Shown here: positions 51,465-61,806 of the stretch, piece by piece
Layout of the letters: each line of letters opens with the position of its first letter
How positions within the stretch are numbered: position 1 is the first letter of the stretch
Translations under genes and position numbers: made by a program
Assembly: GCA_024699855.1 (NCBI GenBank)
Contig: JAMPIQ010000002.1
Coordinates: forward strand, 7,750,001 to 7,814,000
Direction of reading: 5' to 3'
Length of the DNA stretch: 64,000 bases
DNA from: Aphelenchoides besseyi
Lineage: Eukaryota > Nematoda > Chromadorea > Rhabditida > Aphelenchoididae
Notes under the pieces: model-generated
Database searches by the model: none
What the model was told of the DNA's origin: nothing
What the model saw: only the letters and a program-made list of their open reading frames with translations

Positions 51465-51539
51465 ATGTCGTTCATTCTTTGATACAAATAGGTTTCTTAC
51501 GCTTTCTTCCTTCAAAACGAAAGCACCACTTCGATGGAT

Positions 51540-53034
51540 TGATCACGTTGGCTGTTGGCTCATAATACAATCGGTGGATTTTATTTCTTCGAATGTGATT
51601 CAGCGGTTGGTAATTCTCCAGTTATCTCATTCACATACGAACCTTTTTAGTTCAACAGTTTTACCCCAACTTCGGTTTATATTGGCGGTCATGGTGGAAA
51701 AGTGCGAGACGTTACGTGGCACAATCACGGCGAAGTTCTGTTGACTGTTGGATCGGACAAAACAACTCGCTACTTCAAAGAGTATTCGGTAGGATAGTAG
51801 CGTTTAAATCAATTGTTTGTTGTGTTTAAGGACGGATTGTGGGGTCAACGGTCTAGACCGCAAGTACACGGACACGAAATTCGCTGCATTGCATCACTGG
51901 ATGAGTAGGTTTGAGGTGGTTCGACATTTACGTTTATTGAATTCAGCAATGGGTTTGTTAGTGGAGCTGCCGAGCACATGTTTCGAGTTTTCGACAATAG
52001 AGTTCCTGTCTTGACTGTAGATGAAGCCATAGAACGCATTCAACCCTTGAATTTGACTCCGAAAGCGCCAAATGTGACGAAAGAGGCGGATGATCAGTCA
52101 GAAAGTGAAGAGTTAAATACGAAAGAAAAAGTCGACGATGATACTCAACCTTCCAACGAAGAGCTTCTACAATCGGGTGCTAAAGTTCATACGGAAACCC
52201 GCAAATTGTATGCGCATGGCAACGAATGTTATGTGGTTGCATCCACGCCATCTCGTCGTTTGGTTTTTACGGCGGCAAAAGGAAGTCGACCAGACGAAGC
52301 ACAGCTAATTGTTTGGGCGGCTACCGATGGATGGAAGATATTGGAGCGAACTCCGGTTCACGCACTAACAATTACCGCAATGGCCGTTTCGTCCGACAAT
52401 CAGTTTTTGCTTACCGTTTCACGGGATCGAAGTTTTAGTTTGCAACGAATCGGTCGGTTAACTTGCTAATCATTTTTGAATCGTGTTGTAGACGAGAACA
52501 ATCCGGAGAAACCGTTGAAGTTTTTTGCTGCTATGGATTCGGCACATAAACGAGTAATTTGGTCTTGTGCTTGGATCGATGGTACTCACATTTTTGCAAC
52601 TGGTTCACGCGATGGCTATGTGGCGCTTTTCGAGTTGGTTAGCGAGGACACGGATTTGATCGAATTGCAACGACTGAAAATCGGTGATTGTGTATCGTCT
52701 CTGGAGTTTGGTTACAGTCGGTCAAATGAGTAGATTGAACTATTGAAGACCTGATGTTCCGCTTTGATTTCAGCGCTCTAGTCATGGTCATCGGTACGGA
52801 AACGGGTGACATACACGTTGCAAATGTCGTAAACAAATTCATGGTTGTGAATGAAGACACGAAACTGTCGCGGAAAGAGGGTTTTGCGTGCAGCGGACTA
52901 ATTTATTCGATTCGGTTAGTTCGGTCAGCAACACAAGTATCGATACTTCATTGGTTGTTTGCAGATACAATCCGGTCAAGAAGTTATTCGCTGTGTGCAC
53001 TGAGAAGGGCGTAGTCAAATGTTTTTCTGTTTAA
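51540..53034 (+). pseudogene. ELP2: 3' half of Elongator subunit 2 (ELP2), WD40 protein, 5'-truncated
   Basis: ELP2 is a double WD40-propeller scaffold of the Elongator complex, which modifies wobble uridines of tRNA. Exons in one consistent frame: (51549)..51605, 51651..51788, 51831..51904, 51947..52452, 52492..52729, 52774..52914, 52965..53034, about 400 codons against some 800 in the family. Seen: GGHGGKVRDVTW, VGSDKTTRYFKEY, RPQVHGHEIRCIASLD, GFVSGAAEHMFRVFD, KLYAHGNECYVVAS, HALTITAMAVSSDNQFLLTV, SRDRSFSL, RVIWSCAWIDGTHIFATGSR. The N-terminal propeller is absent: homology starts about 85-150 bp after the Helitron stop with no start codon, and none of it lies between DCP1 and the Helitron. 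The remaining exons carry no stop or shift. A polyadenylation-like AATAAA is at about 53213. It could be a captured fragment or a host gene truncated by rearrangement. Confidence 0.85.
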
Positions 53035-53336
53035 TTATTAACACCAATGATTCTCAACTGTTTTTACTTCCCGTTATCTTACTACTGTTAAATCGTTTAT
53101 TTTATAGCATACGGTTGTTAAGTTTTTGTTTCACTGTTAGATTGTGTTTTAGCTAATCATTATAATCGTTCGTAGTTTATTGAAGTTGGTTCAAATACCC
53201 AACCGTACACAATAAATCCAAATGTGTGGTGTACGTGGATTTGGTTTTATTCGAAATAAAATTGGGATTCGGACGTGTTTAATGACACCTATACACCGAC
53301 AAACAATAAACTACTCCGCCTTCATTTTGCTGCACA

Positions 53337-53807
53337 ATGAATCCGGAGTTTGCAATTGGTTTGGTCCAGTGTTTAATTTCGACAATATTGTTCGGCAGCG
53401 CTCTCGTACCGTGAGTTCTCAATCACAATTGAGCAAATGAAACGGTTTGTGTAGAATTAAAAAATACGAATTTGGTGATGGCATTTACTCTACAAATCCG
53501 ATCAATTGCGATTCTAGTTGCTGGAGTTGTGGCTTTTATGTGGACCGGACAGGGATTCTATCCTTTTGCCTGTTTTGGAGGTACGACCTGGACGGCTGCT
53601 TGTTTGATCATACTTCCGGTAATTAACGAGATTGGATTATGTGTGGCAGTGCTTTTGTATTCATTCTCGAACTGTTTGACTCAGTGGTTTACGGGTAAGC
53701 ATCTTTTCAATAGGCAGTTTTTGTGTAAAACTTAAACCAAATCTTCAGGAAACTACGGCTTATTCATGACTACTACACGAACACCAATTCCAGCGAAATC
53801 GACTTGA
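53337..53807 (+). pseudogene. TMEM144: 5' part of a TMEM144-type membrane protein gene, frameshifted and 3'-truncated
   Basis: TMEM144 proteins are ten-helix drug/metabolite-type carriers of about 345 residues. Pieces 53337..53410, 53455..53694 and 53749..53807 encode MNPEFAIGLVQCLISTILFG, then VPIKKYEFGDGIY, then in a shifted frame IRSIAILVAGVVAFMWTGQG, FYPFACFGGTTWTAACLIIL, PVINEIG and LLYSFSNCLTQWFTGNYGLF before a stop at 53805-53807. A one-base shift lies near 53495. Only about the first three or four helices are present; no further helices are found downstream. Intron positions are intact, so it derives from genomic DNA. Orientation is the same as the ELP2 remnant about 300 bp upstream. 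Confidence 0.78.
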
Positions 53808-54288
53808 ACTGCGAAACCAACCGAAGTTTTGAAGTGGACAAACGTTTCAGACACCGGCTAACCCTCAACAACAGTTGACGATCACTAAGAACGTAGGCAA
53901 GGCGAACGAACAATTCGAAAGATGAAAAGCGGTGAAGACGTTTGCAACCCGCCAAATGATGAATGAAATATGGCGGAAACAAATGCCAAAAGCGGTGAAT
54001 CAAACGTATAAGTTCAACAACCGGTCGACCACAAATTTTTATTCTTTTTGTTTTGCATTCTTAGAACCGACTTCTAGAAAGGTCATGAAAATTGCGTTTC
54101 AAAATCGCGGCAACATTTTTTCTCTTGCGTATTATCTCTGGCGATGGGTCGCTTAATGTAGGGAATTTCATTTGGTCGATGTTGACAGTGCGACGTTCGT
54201 TTCGAGTGTTTTTTTCTTTGCGTTCGTTTGTATTCGTATTTACAGGCTCGGTTTAACGCTCTTATGTTTCAGATTACCAATTTGTGAA
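53808..54288. other. Interval after the TMEM144 remnant
   Basis: About 480 bp with no supportable coding sequence. If the Helitron includes the ELP2-TMEM144 block, its 3' terminus (short GC-rich hairpin followed by CTRR) would be expected here or slightly beyond. CTAG occurs near 54074, but I could not see a convincing hairpin before it. Confidence 0.35.
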
Positions 54289-55559
54289 ATGAGCTACCGT
54301 CGACGACTACTGTTCGGCAACTCCGCCAACGCAACAAACGACGACGGACCAACGACATCGAAGCGCCTGAAAATGTAAGTTCGAATATTTTATCCTTGAT
54401 TGACATTGCTTTTTCAGGATCGATGTCGAGTATGATAACACCGATTCTAATACGAACAACGAGAACCGGCTCGACAACCACGAGTCGGAGGCCGTTTGTA
54501 TCGAAACCAAACCAGACGACCAATTCGTGAACGTGGATTCTAATGATGAGTGAGTTTTACACATTTGCTTCTTTTGATGATTTTATTCGTATTTTTAGGC
54601 CCCAACTTGTGGACGGTGGAAACGTATTTTGGTCGCATATTCGCGAACTTGTGTCAGTTCAGCCGGTACGTGGAATAGAATTGTAAAGTTTGATGTTTGT
54701 TTTCAGGATGAAGAACCGACAAACTATCTACACCGAACCATCGGATCGTCGAATTACTTAATCGTTGACCTGAACCAACTCGAGAACGCCAAAAAACTCA
54801 CTGGTCCATCGCGAACGTTAGCGATGTTGAAGTCCATCTATAACGATGGTACGACCGCGTTTCGACAACTCGAAACCCGCGCGCACGAGTATAAACAGCC
54901 GCCGTGGGAGTGTCTCAGCGAATCTTCGAAATGGTTGAGGGAGCGGCGAGATGTTCTCTCGATGATCCAACTGGCGAATTTCAATACGGGCCATTGGAAG
55001 GAAATGGTTTACAACTCGTTCAGAATCGAGTTTATCTTACACGATAACAAACACATGTTTACTCCGGATGGGTACTCTGCGAGCGCTGGTGCTTCGCACG
55101 GTCACTACGCACACCTGCCGAAGTTTATCACATACGACGACGAAGAGCTTAAACAAGTTTTCCAACTCGTTTACAATGCATTGACTAACCCATGCGTCGT
55201 TGAACCATTTAAGGTAAGTTTAATAGGGAACTGAAGACCTAATGGTCATGTTTCAGGGTTGGAAATGCCATAAATGTACCTGTCGGTTTACTACTCGATA
55301 TCTTTGGGCTCAGCATCTGGAGGGCGTACACTCGGTTGAAATCGACGTAATTGTGGAAGACGTCAGTGCGTTAAAGTGCTCAATGTTCAACTCTCGAATG
55401 GAGAGCGCTGGGTTTTCTCAAAAGCGGATTATAATCGACGGCAAGAGGGTTTATCGTTGGATCAAACAAGACCCCAATTCGAGCACCGGACAATTGTTGG
55501 TGTTTACCGGATTCGACAAGAAGACTGGCGAGTTTCAGACGACGCCGTACGATACATAA
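54289..55559 (+). CDS. Protein with a single C2H2 zinc finger, unrecognised
   Basis: Five exons in phase: 54289..54374, 54418..54549, 54599..54665, 54707..55213, 55257..55559; 364 residues. The N-terminal ~80 residues are Asn/Asp/Glu-rich and disordered. A folded middle domain follows (FWSHIRELVSVQPDEEPTNY, LIVDLNQLENAKKL, WLRERRDVLSMIQL, FRIEFILHDNKHMF). The fifth exon opens with a C2H2 finger, CHKCTCRFTTRYLWAQHLEG then VH, and ends with a beta-rich segment. I do not recognise the family; a chromatin or nucleic-acid role is only suggested by the finger. Splice sites are all consensus, and a tttcag lies 17 nt before the ATG. Confidence 0.75.
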
Positions 55560-55846
55560 GGTAAAAGCGGTTGACGTTGGACTTATTATTTTTGATTTTA
55601 GGTTTTCATGTGTCAATTCGCGCGGTGTTTCTTCTATTCAGTTCGCTAATCGCGTGTCGAGACGGAGGTTGGGCCAACGCGCGAGTTGGTAATTCTTTTT
55701 ACTTTTAATTCCAATTATGTTTTTCCGGTGTTTTTTCGTTTTCCTGTTTTCACATTGATTTTATTTCTTGATTCTTCGTTGTAATTTAAATTGTTTTTGT
55801 TAATCTTTTCTCATCAATCACTCAGAAGTAAATGTAAACTTCTATT
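55560..55846. other. T-rich 3' region
   Basis: T-rich plus-strand sequence between the zinc-finger gene and a convergent small gene. No coding potential; probably the 3' UTR or polyadenylation region of the zinc-finger gene. Confidence 0.4.
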
Positions 55847-56125
55847 TCAATTACCGTTACGACACAACGGCGAGATGCATTTGCTTCCACATATCAACAC
55901 GGAAAAGAAATCGGTGATCACGTTGTGACCCAGAAACTGACGAGCTTCAAACCAGTAAAAAAGTTTCTGTTCCAAAGTTTCAGCTGCGGAGTCCACTTCA
56001 TCGGTTGGAAGGTCGGTCTTCTCAATCAGTGTGTCTTTAAGATCCTCGATTGTCGGAAACGAAGCGTCTTCCGACTGTTCGGTATTCTCTTGATGGTCAT
56101 TAGTCTCAACCGTTGTTTTGATCAA
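55847..56125 (-). CDS. Small acidic protein, unrecognised
   Basis: Minus-strand frame of 92 codons from a Met at 56125. The first ~60 residues are rich in Glu, Asp and Thr (FPTIEDLKDTLIEKTDLPTD), then KLFYWFEARQFLGHNVITDF, a possible helix, and a Cys-containing end. The frame stays open a little upstream of this Met (to about 56176), so a first exon may exist near 56216, where a short ATG frame also begins. No family recognised; a small regulatory or disordered protein is possible. Confidence 0.4.
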   Translation of the reverse strand: MIKTTVETNDHQENTEQSEDASFPTIEDLKDTLIEKTDLPTDEVDSAAETLEQKLFYWFEARQFLGHNVITDFFSVLICGSKCISPLCRNGN

Positions 56126-56520
56126 CTGGTTGTGATCCCTAGCAGCTGAATAATTGTGTTCTTCAACGTGAGGAAGTTACTTCTCGGTCGAGTGCTAATC
56201 TTCGATAGGAGTACTCATGACTGCAATAAACGTGTGAATACACAAAATAAAAATAACTGTTTTGATTAATATGCCTCGCAGTTCAATACTGCAACAGCAT
56301 CGAATTTCGCTGACGCAACTGTTCATCATCAACGGCAAGCGGTTTGTTGTGCGCAACTTCAGATCCAATCGCTTGATAAGGTGCAAGAGTGTCGATAAGA
56401 TTACGAACATAATTAATGAGTTAGTCTGTCGCGTGCTTTGTTTTTACAACAAGTCAACGACAGTCACTCAAATTTTGGAAATCAAGTTCAGTTCATATAA
56501 GATCAACTTGAAGAGTCAAC

Positions 56521-58435
56521 ATGTGCGGCATTCTTGGACTTCTATTGTCTGGTGATGTCCAATCGGGTCAACTAGCTCCGTTGGCGTTGGATTGCTTAAC
56601 GGCATTGCAACATCGGTAAGCCTAAAAACGACAGTTTGGAGAAATAACCAGGTGCGAATTTAAGTGGAACTGAGGGATCGGGGCTTGTTGCCACAGATGG
56701 AAAAATGCAAAGTCATTTTGAAATCTTCAAAGGTCATGGATTAGTACGAGATGTTTACACGACCGAAAGTTTAGCACGTTTTAATGGTTAAAGTTCTAAT
56801 TTTGATTCTCGATAAAGAGTAATGTTTAGAGTCAATTGCAATGGTTGGTCACAATCGATATTCGACGGCTGGAATGAAAGCGGCGATCAACTGCATTCAA
56901 CCGTTCGTTCTGCACACGACTGTCGGATTGATTGCAATTGCACATAACGGAGAGCTTGTAAATGCCGGTAAAAGACGAGCAATGGTTCTTCGTGAAGGCG
57001 TCGGACTTTCAACAGATACGGACAGCGAGTTGATTGGACAAATGATCACAAAAACAATCGCACAGAATATGAAATGTCGTGGTCGTGATGCTCGTGATTA
57101 CGGCGACATCTCAAGGGAATTGGCCGCTACAATGGTGAGCTATCTCCTACGTCTTATTGTTGAAAATAACATTGAGGATCGAAGAAACCTAGCAAATTAG
57201 AAAGCAAGAAAATAGCGATCGATTCGTTTACGTAACTAAATCGACATTTGTAGGCAAATTTGGAGTTATCTTACTCGCTCCTAGTCATGACTTACGATAG
57301 AATCTACGCTCTTCGTGATCCGTACGGTAATCGGCCACTTTGTATTGGAACAATGTATTCAACCACCCCAACGGCAGACATTAAAGGCACAATTCTAATT
57401 AGCTTATAATTTCATACTCCAATTTAGGGACTAAAGGAAATAAGAGTCAGCTGTTGGGTTATATTGCCGCATCTGAATCCTGTGCATTTCCTGCGGGCAC
57501 AGTCTTTCGTAAGTTATTCGAGATGACTATTAAAGAAATGAACGTAATTTAGATAGTGAAGTGGAACCGGGCGAAATGGTTGAAATCAGTCGACAGGGAA
57601 TAAAATCCATCTGGCAAGTGAGTTCATTTTATTCACATGTACATAGACTAAATGAGTCTTAGATGGTTCCAAAATCTCCAGCTTTTTGTATTTTTGAATA
57701 CGTGTATTTTGCTCGTCCGGATTCGGTTTTAGAAGGCGGTCAACAGGTTCACACAGTACGTCGAGAATGCGGAAAGATTTTGGCTCAAGAATCTCATGTC
57801 GATGCTGACATCGTCTCCACGGTCCCTGATTCTGCGATTGCAGCGTCGATCGGTTATGCTGATCAAGTAGACGGTTGTTTTGAATTCTATTTATGTTTTT
57901 TGTTTAGAGTGGAATTCGTTATGAACAAGTGTTGCAGCGAAATTCCTACGTTGGTCGTTCTTTCATTCAACCGAGTAATTTACTGCGACAAAGCTCGATT
58001 ATTAAGAAGTTCGGTGTGATGGCCGAGAATGTGACGGGCAAACGAATTATTCTCGTCGACGATTCCATTGTTCGAGGAAACACTATGCGAATTATAGTAC
58101 GCCTACTACGAGACTACGGAGCAAAAGAAGTCGGTTATCGATTGTTTGTGTGAAATGATAAACAACTTTAGGTGCATTTGCGTATCGCTTCGCCGGCACT
58201 ACGAAATCCGTGTTTCATGGGTATCAACATTCCCAATGTGAACGAACTGATTGCCGCCAATCGAACAATCGACGAAATCTCCGAGAAATTGGGTGCTGAT
58301 TCAATTGCTTACTTGTCGGTCGAGGGTCTCGAGCAGGCAGTGCAAAGTGGTTTGCATAAAAAAGAAGCAAAACACATTGGACACTGTACTGCTTGTCTCA
58401 CAGGCTTATATCCGGTACCAATCGAAGAGATCTGA
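56521..58435 (+). CDS. PPAT: Amidophosphoribosyltransferase (PPAT), with a phase mismatch at intron 1
   Basis: First committed enzyme of de novo purine synthesis: PRPP plus glutamine gives 5-phosphoribosylamine. Exons: 56521..56615, 56652..56786, 56830..57134, 57254..57386, 57428..57508, 57553..57617, 57663..57866, 57908..58129, 58172..58435, about 500 residues. MCGILG provides the N-terminal Cys nucleophile of the glutaminase domain; [12 protein letters not shown] and [12 protein letters not shown] follow; the phosphoribosyltransferase domain has [15 protein letters not shown]. The C-terminal [11 protein letters not shown] carries Cys residues that bind the Fe-S cluster in relatives. The intron after 57386 begins GC. 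The exon 1/exon 2 junction (CATCG with GTGCGAAT) is off by one base relative to the frame required on both sides. Everything downstream is intact, so the gene is probably functional and the mismatch an error, an unusual splice site or a recent lesion. Confidence 0.9.
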
Positions 58436-58545
58436 ATGCTTGTTTAAGGTTGTGAAACGAATAAAATCGTAATTTATACACGGGGCGCTAATAGGAAGTT
58501 TTAAACGAAGATTGTTATATCGACACCTTCTAACGAAAAGTAAAT

Positions 58546-59863
58546 TCATTGCAAGAATTCGAAATGTGCAGTTGGGTCGTTGATTGCCGCTTCGTCAAAT
58601 TTTCGCGATTGATTTCCACAAGCAACACACTCGGGATTGCGTTCCACTTCAACAACATTGAACGAAACTCCATCAATATCTTGAAAATTAAGGTAATTGT
58701 TGAGTGTCGGTGCAGTACTACAAAACGGTTGTTAAACAAAAAGAATGTAATTGAACTCACTTTGATGCCAATTTGAAAGCTTCCAAAACACACGAACTAG
58801 CAATCAACGCATTTGTTGAGGCAACGGCCGGAATCACGCGCTTCAACACTCCAACGGTCAATCGATGATCCACACCGTTGATGCCGAAGTTTTTTGCTCG
58901 TTCAACAGACCGATCGAAAATCCATTTGACATGTTCGGGATTGTCGGTATCAAGTGCAGCGCCTAAATTTAACGTTCAAGAGTCTTAAAACACAAATCGT
59001 ACCGTTAAATGGGTCCGACTTTTCCCACATCACAACTTTCACGTATTCAATACAATGCTCCGGAAGTCGTGGTGTATTAGCAATTGTGCACATGGGGTAG
59101 TTGATTTGCGGCGGAAACAAATACAAAGTGCATTCAATACACGCAGACATATGCGGATAGATGACACGTGAGTTTCCTTTAAAGCCTTCTGTTCCACCAT
59201 CAATAAGTGGGATCATGGTCTCTAAGTTCGGTTTTCCGTCCGAATCAAATTGCACCAAATCGCACAACATCGAATTGATCCAACGGCGCGCATCCACCGA
59301 ATCTAGACCGCAGATGACGATGGCAAATTGTTTGTAGAAGTTTTGATCTTTGTCCTGAATTTTGCAGTTGTGTCTAAAACTACAATCTTATCGGAATATG
59401 ATGGTGAAAAACATACGCAGTGACATGACAGTCGCTAACTCGTTTATTTACGAATTCTGCTGCAACCTCCGCTTTTGATCGACCAACATCCGAAGTTCTG
59501 AAGCAACTTTTAAACCAATGTATTTCTTGAACATACCGAAATAAGAACTGTCGGTTCAAATTCGTGATGTCGATAGTGTCCATGTCGATCACGTCAATTC
59601 GACGAAAACCCGACAACGCCAATCCTTTAAGAATTTCACACCCGAGACCACCAGCTCCAAGAACCAGAATCGGCACCGTTTGAAGACATTCAAAGTTCTA
59701 AAACCGAAAGATAAATGTGAACAAAACGAAAACAAACCGCTTGTCCGGGTTCGAAAAGCTCGGGATTAGCGAACTTGGAAGGTCGGTTGGTAATTCGTAG
59801 AATATCGCGCCATCGCAGTGATTCGGCGTCATCAACTGAAAGACGTTGAGCTAGTTGTTCCAT
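58546..59863 (-). CDS. UBA3: UBA3, NEDD8-activating enzyme E1 catalytic subunit, lacking the C-terminal UFD
   Basis: With NAE1 it adenylates NEDD8 and passes it to UBC12 for cullin neddylation. Minus exons in phase: 59863..59738, 59697..59537, 59497..59417, 59373..59003, 58962..58761, 58717..58546; 370 residues. Nucleotide-binding [81 protein letters not shown], the catalytic-Cys region [31 protein letters not shown] and the zinc pair CVAC are all present. The frame stops at TGA 58548-58546 about 30 residues after the zinc pair. The roughly 90-residue ubiquitin-fold domain that recruits UBC12 is missing, and only about 95 bp separate this stop from the PPAT polyadenylation signal. The start is the first in-frame Met after a tttcag. 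Confidence 0.93.
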
Positions 59864-60013
59864 AGTCAAATAAGCTGGAAAAGCACTGAAATTACCAAAC
59901 AAGAAAACTCAGAAGTTGTTGTGGAGTCTACGTATTAACAAATCGATTTCTAAGATGCTGCCAAAGTTCCTGCTCATTTGTCTGCTAAGAGTTTTGCAAC
60001 TTCTATTCTTTTA

Positions 60014-60021
60014 TTCCAGTC
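60014..60021 (+). promoter_or_regulatory. Candidate trans-splice acceptor before the FYV7-like gene
   Basis: The sequence ttttattccag ends 2 nt before the start codon and is preceded by a T-rich tract. Because the coding sequence starts immediately after it, a spliced-leader addition site is the simplest reading; a non-coding cis exon is the alternative. Confidence 0.35.
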
Positions 60022-60452
60022 ATGGCTCCGGTCACAAAGAAACCGAAATCCAAATCAGCACCCAATGAGTCAAAAGACGAGGTTCAGAAGTCGAATACGA
60101 AGAGGAAAAACAGACGGCAATTGGCGGACGATCAAGAAGTGAGTTCAATCGATTTTGATTCCTAGAAAATGCATTCCTTCAGCCTGCTCAACGCCAATAC
60201 GTAAGTGCCTACAAACGAGCCCAACAAACCTTCAATCGAATTCAAGAAGAACGTCAACAGCAAGCTGAAGCCAAACAACAGGAACGTGAAGAGAAGGCGC
60301 GTAAATTAGAAGAAAATTTGTCCCTTCGCCGTAAAATGAACAAAGCTTTGAAGAAGCGCACGAAGAAAGGACAACCGAAGCTCGGTGCTCAAATGGATGT
60401 TCTCTTGGAGAAACTGGAGAGACGATTGGCTAATGAATCGAAATCATCGTGA
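60022..60452 (+). CDS. FYV7/CCDC59-like rRNA-processing protein
   Basis: Small, strongly basic nucleolar-type protein. Exons 60022..60138 and 60183..60452 give 128 residues: a Lys/Ser-rich start (MAPVTKKPKSKSAPNESKDE), a long Glu/Arg/Gln helix (AQQTFNRIQEERQQQAEAKQ), and the family-like end ALKKRTKKGQPKLGAQMDVL LEKL. The TKKGQP-x-L-LL-LEK signature near the C-terminus is what recalls FYV7/CCDC59. FYV7 acts in small-subunit pre-rRNA processing in yeast; the role here is inferred. A ttccag acceptor lies only 2 nt before the ATG, with no upstream exon needed, which is the layout of a trans-spliced nematode gene. Confidence 0.7.
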
Positions 60453-60524
60453 GTGTATTTGTTGTACTTCGTTGTTGATTTTTTGTTTAATGCAAAGATA
60501 AATTTTATTGTAACATCAACAATA

Positions 60525-61658
60525 TCAATCTATTGTAATAATATCCTTTTCGTCGTCATCGATTACAATTACGTTTTCTTGAGAATCGATCGTTTTCAAA
60601 GGTGCTTGTTGAGTCTCCGACAGGTCGACGACTTCTTCTTGTGGCTCTTCAACAGCTAAAACGTTCGGTGGATTGAGGTCGTTGATAACCAACGCTTCGC
60701 GTTTCTCCAATCCTTTTCTTCGTGGTATCACCGAAAAGAAGGCTTCTTCCCAGCTGTTTGTTTGGTAGTACCGCAAAATAATCTCGAAAACTTGGTTGAT
60801 TGTCAGAACCTAAAAATAAGTTCGAATTGCTGGTGAGCAAGTGCTGTTACCTTTCTTGTGTGCAATTTAACGTGCTCATCAATTGGTAATCGTGCGTGTC
60901 CGGTCTTCATGATTTCGGCTTTCCTTTTACTCAGACCGGGATAATGATTTCGATCCAAAAGACCGCCAATCACGTAGACTTTGTGTGGATCCAGTTTATC
61001 GATTATGTTGTCCGAATCGGCAGTTAGATAGATTAGTTGTTCTGGCGGCCACAACTCGAGAATCGATTCCTGATGCTGATATACGTCCCATTCTTTGTAG
61101 CCTGGAAATTCATCGAACATCTAATGCAAACTGATCAGAATTCCTTTATTTTTGTCACCAACCATTTTAGTTCGTCCATTCAAGTGAGCGATGTGATACT
61201 GAAGCGGATTTTCGGCACGTCGATTCGCAGCATAAGCGAAATTGAGTTGAGTGAAAGTTTTTCGGATAAGCATATCGTTCATCTGCTGAAATTCACTGAT
61301 ATTCATAAAACGGCTGAAGTAAACAACTCGCATCTTCGTACGACATGTCGACAACCACCGTGTAAGGACATTTTGAATTAGCCATTTCGTGAAAGATTGG
61401 TTTCTGAAGCAATTCGATTTGTCCTGATTCTCGTAGTTTTTGTCTCTTTTCTTTTAGCCGCGCTTTCTCGGCTGCTCGTTTTAATTGTCGATTCTTGAGA
61501 GCTTTCTCATATCGCATCTGTCGTTTCTGTTGATTCTTCGACATCGGCATGGGAACACGTCTTTCGCTAGCTTCCGAAGTCTCAACTGCAGCATTTGAAC
61601 TTTGTTCGGAGGTGCAATCGACTGGTGGAATTGGGACGTCAGCTTTGTCAACGTTCAT
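60525..61658 (-). CDS. TRMT10: TRMT10-type tRNA (guanine-9-N1)-methyltransferase
   Basis: SPOUT-fold enzyme that methylates N1 of G9 in tRNA with S-adenosylmethionine. Minus exons 61658..61342, 61313..61163, 61120..60851 and 60809..60525 join in phase, 340 residues. A Lys/Arg-rich helix ([20 protein letters not shown]) precedes the catalytic domain: [64 protein letters not shown], then the SPOUT knot signature [40 protein letters not shown] and [24 protein letters not shown]. The tail is acidic and low in complexity. The first intron as modelled is only 28 nt (61341..61314); without it the frame closes and family alignment is lost. The catalytic Asp of the TRMT10 family after IGG-L-D-R is present. 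Confidence 0.93.
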
Positions 61659-61806
61659 TTGTCAAGCCTATACGATTAAATGAACAGAAGAGCTTCGTTG
61701 CTTCACAGTAACTTGGATTCTTTGACCGTCGACTATTTCCAGTTTCAACTCAAGTAAAAAGATTTATTTCTTAATAACAATAACAAAAAATAACAAAAAA
61801 TAGAAT

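Noticed and set aside
53808..54288. Helitron 3' end with hairpin and CTAG near 54074
   Set aside because: CTAG is present but I could not see a stable short hairpin just before it, so no terminus is claimed.
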